In this document: piece by piece, positions 61,216 through 64,000 of the stretch
How positions within the stretch are numbered: the first letter of the stretch is position 1
How the letters are laid out: each line of letters begins with the position of its first letter
Assembly: GCA_964404745.1 (NCBI GenBank)
Contig: CAYOLG010000016.1
Location: 1 to 64,000, forward strand
Reading direction: 5' to 3'
From: Pelagisphaera sp964404745
Lineage (GTDB): Bacteria; Verrucomicrobiota; Verrucomicrobiia; Opitutales; Opitutaceae
Length of the DNA stretch: 64,000 bases
Position numbers and translations under genes: made by a program
The notes under the pieces: model-generated
Told to the model about the DNA's origin: nothing
What the model saw: the letters and a program-made list of their open reading frames with translations, nothing else
Database searches by the model: none

Positions 61216-62313
61216 CTAGAGATCGAGCGAATATTGCGATAGACGTTGGCAACCGTTTTGGGTGATGAGGTAATTCTCTTCCAGACGAAGGCCGGCTCGA
61301 AGTTCCGGTCCGTAAAGCCCTGGTTCTACAGCCACGACGTCGCCCGCTTTGAGGGTGTCATCCCAATACGGATTGAGGTGCGGGTATTCATGGGCGTCTA
61401 GTCCGATTCCGTGCCCGAGGTGATGGAAAAAGGAATAGCCATTCCATCCCTCGAGTTTGGAATGGATCTCCTCAAAAAGGCTCCGGCAGCTAAGCCCTGG
61501 TCGCAGGTACTGCTCAAATTCAAGGTGCAGATAAGCTAGGACCTTCTGAGCCGCAACTTGCGGCTCCGTAGGTTGGCCATCAACGGCAAACCCTCGGCAC
61601 AAATCGGAGCGGTAGCCGCGATAGCCAACCCCAATATCTAATATAGCGATTTCACCGGCTTCCGCGGCCCGTTGGCGAGGAAGCCCTCCCGGCTCGCCAG
61701 ATCGAAAGTCGTTGCCCCAAGCGGAAAGCGGTTCACCAATGGCCTTGATGGCAGCCTCACGCATGGCGCCGAATAGCTCCACTTCGGTGAGTCCCGGCTT
61801 CAGGATGCGACGAGCTTCTTCGTAGGCGGCTTCCGTGGCCCCTATCGCGAAGCGCAGCATCTCTACTTCGTCTTCGAACTTTCGGCGCCTCAAGCGTTGG
61901 TATTCGGTCGTCATGTCGATCCAAGCGGTGGCATCCAGGAGACTGGGGAGGAGCTCGCCAGCCACGCCGACGCGATTCAAGGCCGCGAGGCAGGGTTTGA
62001 CAACTACTGCAAGGCGCTCACCTGTATTCTCAACTAGGGTACAAAGTTCCTGAGGCTCGTAGGAAATGCATTGGTCCGCGGCCGGGGCATCCAGATTTTC
62101 GCCAGGGGCGAAAAGAATCGTTTCACTGTCTTTTTGAACCAAAACCGCTACCGGCGTCAGGGATTGTTCGTGCCAGTAGCCGGTCAGGGCATGGATATAG
62201 TTGCGGTTGGCGAAAAGCGCCGCATCCAGATCCATTGAATCTAGGATTTGCTTCAGATCCGTTTGGCGCGATCGGCAGAGTTCAGGCTTAAGCGTAGGTT
62301 GTTGAATACTCAT
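61216..62313 (-). CDS. M24 family (Xaa-Pro peptidase/creatinase-like) hydrolase
   Basis: A 365-residue protein starting at ATG 62313 (preceded by AAGAG). All five metal ligands of true M24 metallopeptidases are visible: Asp in ILDIGVGYRGYRSDL (two), His in HLGHGIGLDAHEYPHLNP, Glu in AVEPGLYG and Glu in RLEENYLIT. Members include Xaa-Pro peptidases and ectoine hydrolase DoeA/EutD. Lies between the Gfo/Idh gene and the deacylase gene; a joint role in opening and deacylating a cyclic or N-acylated compound is possible. Confidence 0.88.
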   Translation of the reverse strand: MSIQQPTLKPELCRSRQTDLKQILDSMDLDAALFANRNYIHALTGYWHEQSLTPVAVLVQKDSETILFAPGENLDAPAADQCISYEPQELCTLVENTGERLAVVVKPCLAALNRVGVAGELLPSLLDATAWIDMTTEYQRLRRRKFEDEVEMLRFAIGATEAAYEEARRILKPGLTEVELFGAMREAAIKAIGEPLSAWGNDFRSGEPGGLPRQRAAEAGEIAILDIGVGYRGYRSDLCRGFAVDGQPTEPQVAAQKVLAYLHLEFEQYLRPGLSCRSLFEEIHSKLEGWNGYSFFHHLGHGIGLDAHEYPHLNPYWDDTLKAGDVVAVEPGLYGPELRAGLRLEENYLITQNGCQRLSQYSLDL

Positions 62314-62342
62314 CTCTTGATCCCTAAGTGGGTGGACTACCT

Positions 62343-63353
62343 CTATCCAGTCATAGCATCGGTTCGAACAAAACCGCCCGTTGTGTCCGAAGACTGCACG
62401 GCGGCGAGTACCGTCTTTAGCGTTTGTGTCGCATCGGCGATCGTGGAGCGAGGCTCCGCCTCTCCACGTATGCATTCAAGGAAGTGGCCGGCCTGAAGAT
62501 AAAATAGATCGTCCCGATCGACACTCGCAACGTTGCCAAACTCCCAGGCGCCCGTTGAGCGGCGGAAGATCTGCAGTCTTTGCTCAGCGATGTCGAAACG
62601 GGCCGTCGCCTCTCTCCCAACTACTTCCATCTGAGTCTGGGCGTTGTGTTGAAACATGCAGACTGTCAGCACGGCTAGGCGCTCATCCGCAAAGCGAAAG
62701 GTGGCTGTGCCAAAGTCTTCGGTAGGGATATCCCGCAAGCCCATGTGCCGTTGAAATGAAGCGACCTCAGTAGCAGGCCCGAAAAACCATTCCAGCAAAT
62801 TGATCCAATGCACCATGTGATCTTGAATGACCCCGCCACCGGTCTCCCGCCGCATGGCGTATTGCGGCGGCCAGGACGAGCGCATGTCCGGCCAGAATTG
62901 TGTCAGCAATCCCGTCGCATGGGATACGTATCCTAGATCCCCATCCTGAATACGCTTTCTCAGCTCTTCCATGATCGGATCGAGACGCCAGCAAAAGGCC
63001 ACGCCCACCCTAGCATCCTGGCCAGCCAGCTCGGCGCTAAGTTCGTCCAGACCGTCTATCGACATGGCCAACGGCTTTTCGCAAAGGATGTGCCCACCGG
63101 AGACCGCCAGCTTGGATAGCATGGGGACGTGCATGTTGGTGGGAGTGCAGATCACGACCCCGTCAACATCGGCTAGGTCAACAGCCTCCCAATCGGAGTG
63201 AATGTTTTGAAGTCCGTACGCTCGCTGCAGCAAGTCTCGACGGGCCGTATCCGGCTCCGCGAGCGAGCAGCGAACACCCTCATGGCGTAGGAAGTTGCGG
63301 ATATGCCGTTCACCGATCGAGCCGCCACCAATAATGAGAATATGCTCCCTCAC
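62343..63353 (-). CDS. Gfo/Idh/MocA family oxidoreductase, cytoplasmic
   Basis: A 336-residue oxidoreductase without a signal. NAD(P) motif ILIIGGGSIGERHIRNF and LCEKPLAMS are clear. The start is GTG 63353, overlapping the SDR stop by 4 nt (GTGA). It probably oxidises a sugar- or amino-acid-like alcohol produced in the same pathway. Confidence 0.9.
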   Translation of the reverse strand: MREHILIIGGGSIGERHIRNFLRHEGVRCSLAEPDTARRDLLQRAYGLQNIHSDWEAVDLADVDGVVICTPTNMHVPMLSKLAVSGGHILCEKPLAMSIDGLDELSAELAGQDARVGVAFCWRLDPIMEELRKRIQDGDLGYVSHATGLLTQFWPDMRSSWPPQYAMRRETGGGVIQDHMVHWINLLEWFFGPATEVASFQRHMGLRDIPTEDFGTATFRFADERLAVLTVCMFQHNAQTQMEVVGREATARFDIAEQRLQIFRRSTGAWEFGNVASVDRDDLFYLQAGHFLECIRGEAEPRSTIADATQTLKTVLAAVQSSDTTGGFVRTDAMTG

Positions 63354-64000
63354 TTAGCGGTATACCCTCCGTCCACCGGAATGTTGGCGCCAGTGATGTA
63401 GCGCGAGGCACCCGATGCGAGGAATACGATGCTGCCCATCAGATCGGTGTCATTAGCCAGACGACCCAGGCAGGTGCGTTCGCTGTAGTTCTTAACGAAC
63501 GCCTCCGGTTGATCCGGCGTCTGGTAACCACCGGGATGCAGACAGTTGACGCGAATGCCACGCGATCCGTGGTAGCTGGCCAAGAAACGCGTGAGGTTGC
63601 TCATCCCGCCCTTGTGGAAGAAGTAGTCTGGATTCCAGCCGTCCATATCGGTGTCGCGATAGTTAAGCGGCTCCAGGCCCACCAGACCCATGATTGAGCC
63701 GATGTTGATGATCGAGCCTCCCTCGGCCATGATCTCGCCCATCACCCGGGTTAACAGAATCAGTCCAGTTCCGTTGATACGCATGCTCTCATCGATAGCC
63801 GACGCGTCGCTGAAGTAGCCATTCTTCAGAGGGCGGGCAACGGCGTTGTTGACAAGAATGTCGAGACGGCCGCTGTCGGCCTTAATCATGTCGTGCAAAG
63901 CCAGGATCGAAGCTTCCTCTCCTTGGTCGAGCGGCATCGCCCGAACATCATGTCCTTCGCCACGCAGTTCTTTCGCTACGGTTTCCAGAGAGGCCATATC
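63350..64000 (-). CDS. SDR family oxidoreductase, 5' end outside the window
   Basis: The reading frame is open to the window edge and lacks the N-terminal TGxxxGIG motif, so only the C-terminal ~217 residues are here. Present: ILVNNAVAR, INIGSIMGLVG (catalytic Ser), Y-x-x-x-K as YFFHKGG, and C-terminal NIPVDGGYTAK. An NAD(P)-dependent dehydrogenase at the start of the catabolic gene run visible here. Confidence 0.9.
   Translation of the reverse strand, partial: DMASLETVAKELRGEGHDVRAMPLDQGEEASILALHDMIKADSGRLDILVNNAVARPLKNGYFSDASAIDESMRINGTGLILLTRVMGEIMAEGGSIINIGSIMGLVGLEPLNYRDTDMDGWNPDYFFHKGGMSNLTRFLASYHGSRGIRVNCLHPGGYQTPDQPEAFVKNYSERTCLGRLANDTDLMGSIVFLASGASRYITGANIPVDGGYTAK

Noticed and set aside
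60287..62313. Firm assignment as doeA/doeB
   Set aside because: The other ectoine genes are absent, and the full set of M24 metal ligands also fits ordinary prolidases.
1..64000. tRNA or rRNA genes
   Set aside because: No cloverleaf-like or rRNA-like segment was recognised in the spacers; a covariance-model scan would be decisive.

Overview
The window looks like a draft-assembly contig from a Verrucomicrobiota/PVC-group bacterium, probably Opitutales-like. The evidence is the combination of PVC-type membrane-bound dehydrogenase proteins (one ending in a cupredoxin, one in a c-type heme domain), a DUF1501 plus DUF1549/DUF1553 pair, Tat-exported Gfo/Idh/MocA oxidoreductases, DUF6807 and DUF6250 proteins, and six sulfatases. 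No rRNA or other taxonomic marker is present, so this assignment is an inference. A run of 100 N at 58391-58490 marks a scaffold join.

Layout. 0.3-5.2 kb (minus): PVC dehydrogenase/cupredoxin protein and a Tat-type Gfo/Idh/MocA protein. 5.3-10 kb (plus): DUF6807 protein, CDP-alcohol phosphatidyltransferase and two sulfatases. 10.2-14.3 kb (minus): sialate-O-acetylesterase-type esterase, ManD-like enolase-superfamily protein and a lipoprotein sulfatase. 14.4-19.9 kb: DUF6250/beta-propeller protein, DUF4410-like lipoprotein, TPR protein, a lactonase-like metallo-beta-lactamase lipoprotein, and a PLP decarboxylase gene broken twice. 20-22.3 kb (minus): DUF5916 outer-membrane protein. 22.8-27.7 kb: a Gfo/Idh/MocA gene, then a run of decayed genes (GxxExxY, AIM24-like, gamma-glutamyltranspeptidase). 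27.7-33.6 kb (minus): complete tripartite RND efflux operon. 33.9-36.5 kb (plus): sulfatase, L-rhamnose mutarotase and a broken tandem-repeat protein. 36.7-41.5 kb (minus): DUF1501 - DUF1549/1553 - MBL operon. 41.9-47.7 kb: a 41-residue membrane peptide, galactose mutarotase, SDR, MFS transporter, and a CPT-like kinase / SnoaL-like / LysE-like operon. 47.8-54.6 kb: two sulfatases and a DUF1080-PVC dehydrogenase-cytochrome c protein. 54.9-64 kb (minus): a catabolic gene run (SDR, Gfo/Idh, M24, aspartoacylase-like, M81, sodium symporter, HpcH aldolase, threonine-synthase-like enzyme), interrupted by the assembly gap.

How the genes fit together. Sulfatases, an acetylesterase, mutarotases for rhamnose and galactose, sugar-type oxidoreductases and a sugar-acid dehydratase-like enzyme point to removal of sulfate and acetyl groups from complex polysaccharides in the periplasm or at the surface, followed by uptake and oxidation of the sugars. 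The last 9 kb looks like a separate pathway for an amide or N-acylated amino-acid-like compound.

Two patterns are not explained by ordinary gene content. First, the intergenic spaces are full of REP-like palindromes (several unrelated stem sequences, most with a GTAG head or CTAC tail), often paired as inverted doublets. Second, five genes between 18.4 and 36.5 kb are broken by in-frame stops, frameshifts or truncation. One of them, a GxxExxY nuclease-fold gene, lies inside a 535-bp unit with inverted ends built from the same kind of hairpins and carries its stop exactly at the signature glutamate. No CRISPR array, integrase, tRNA or rRNA gene was recognised.
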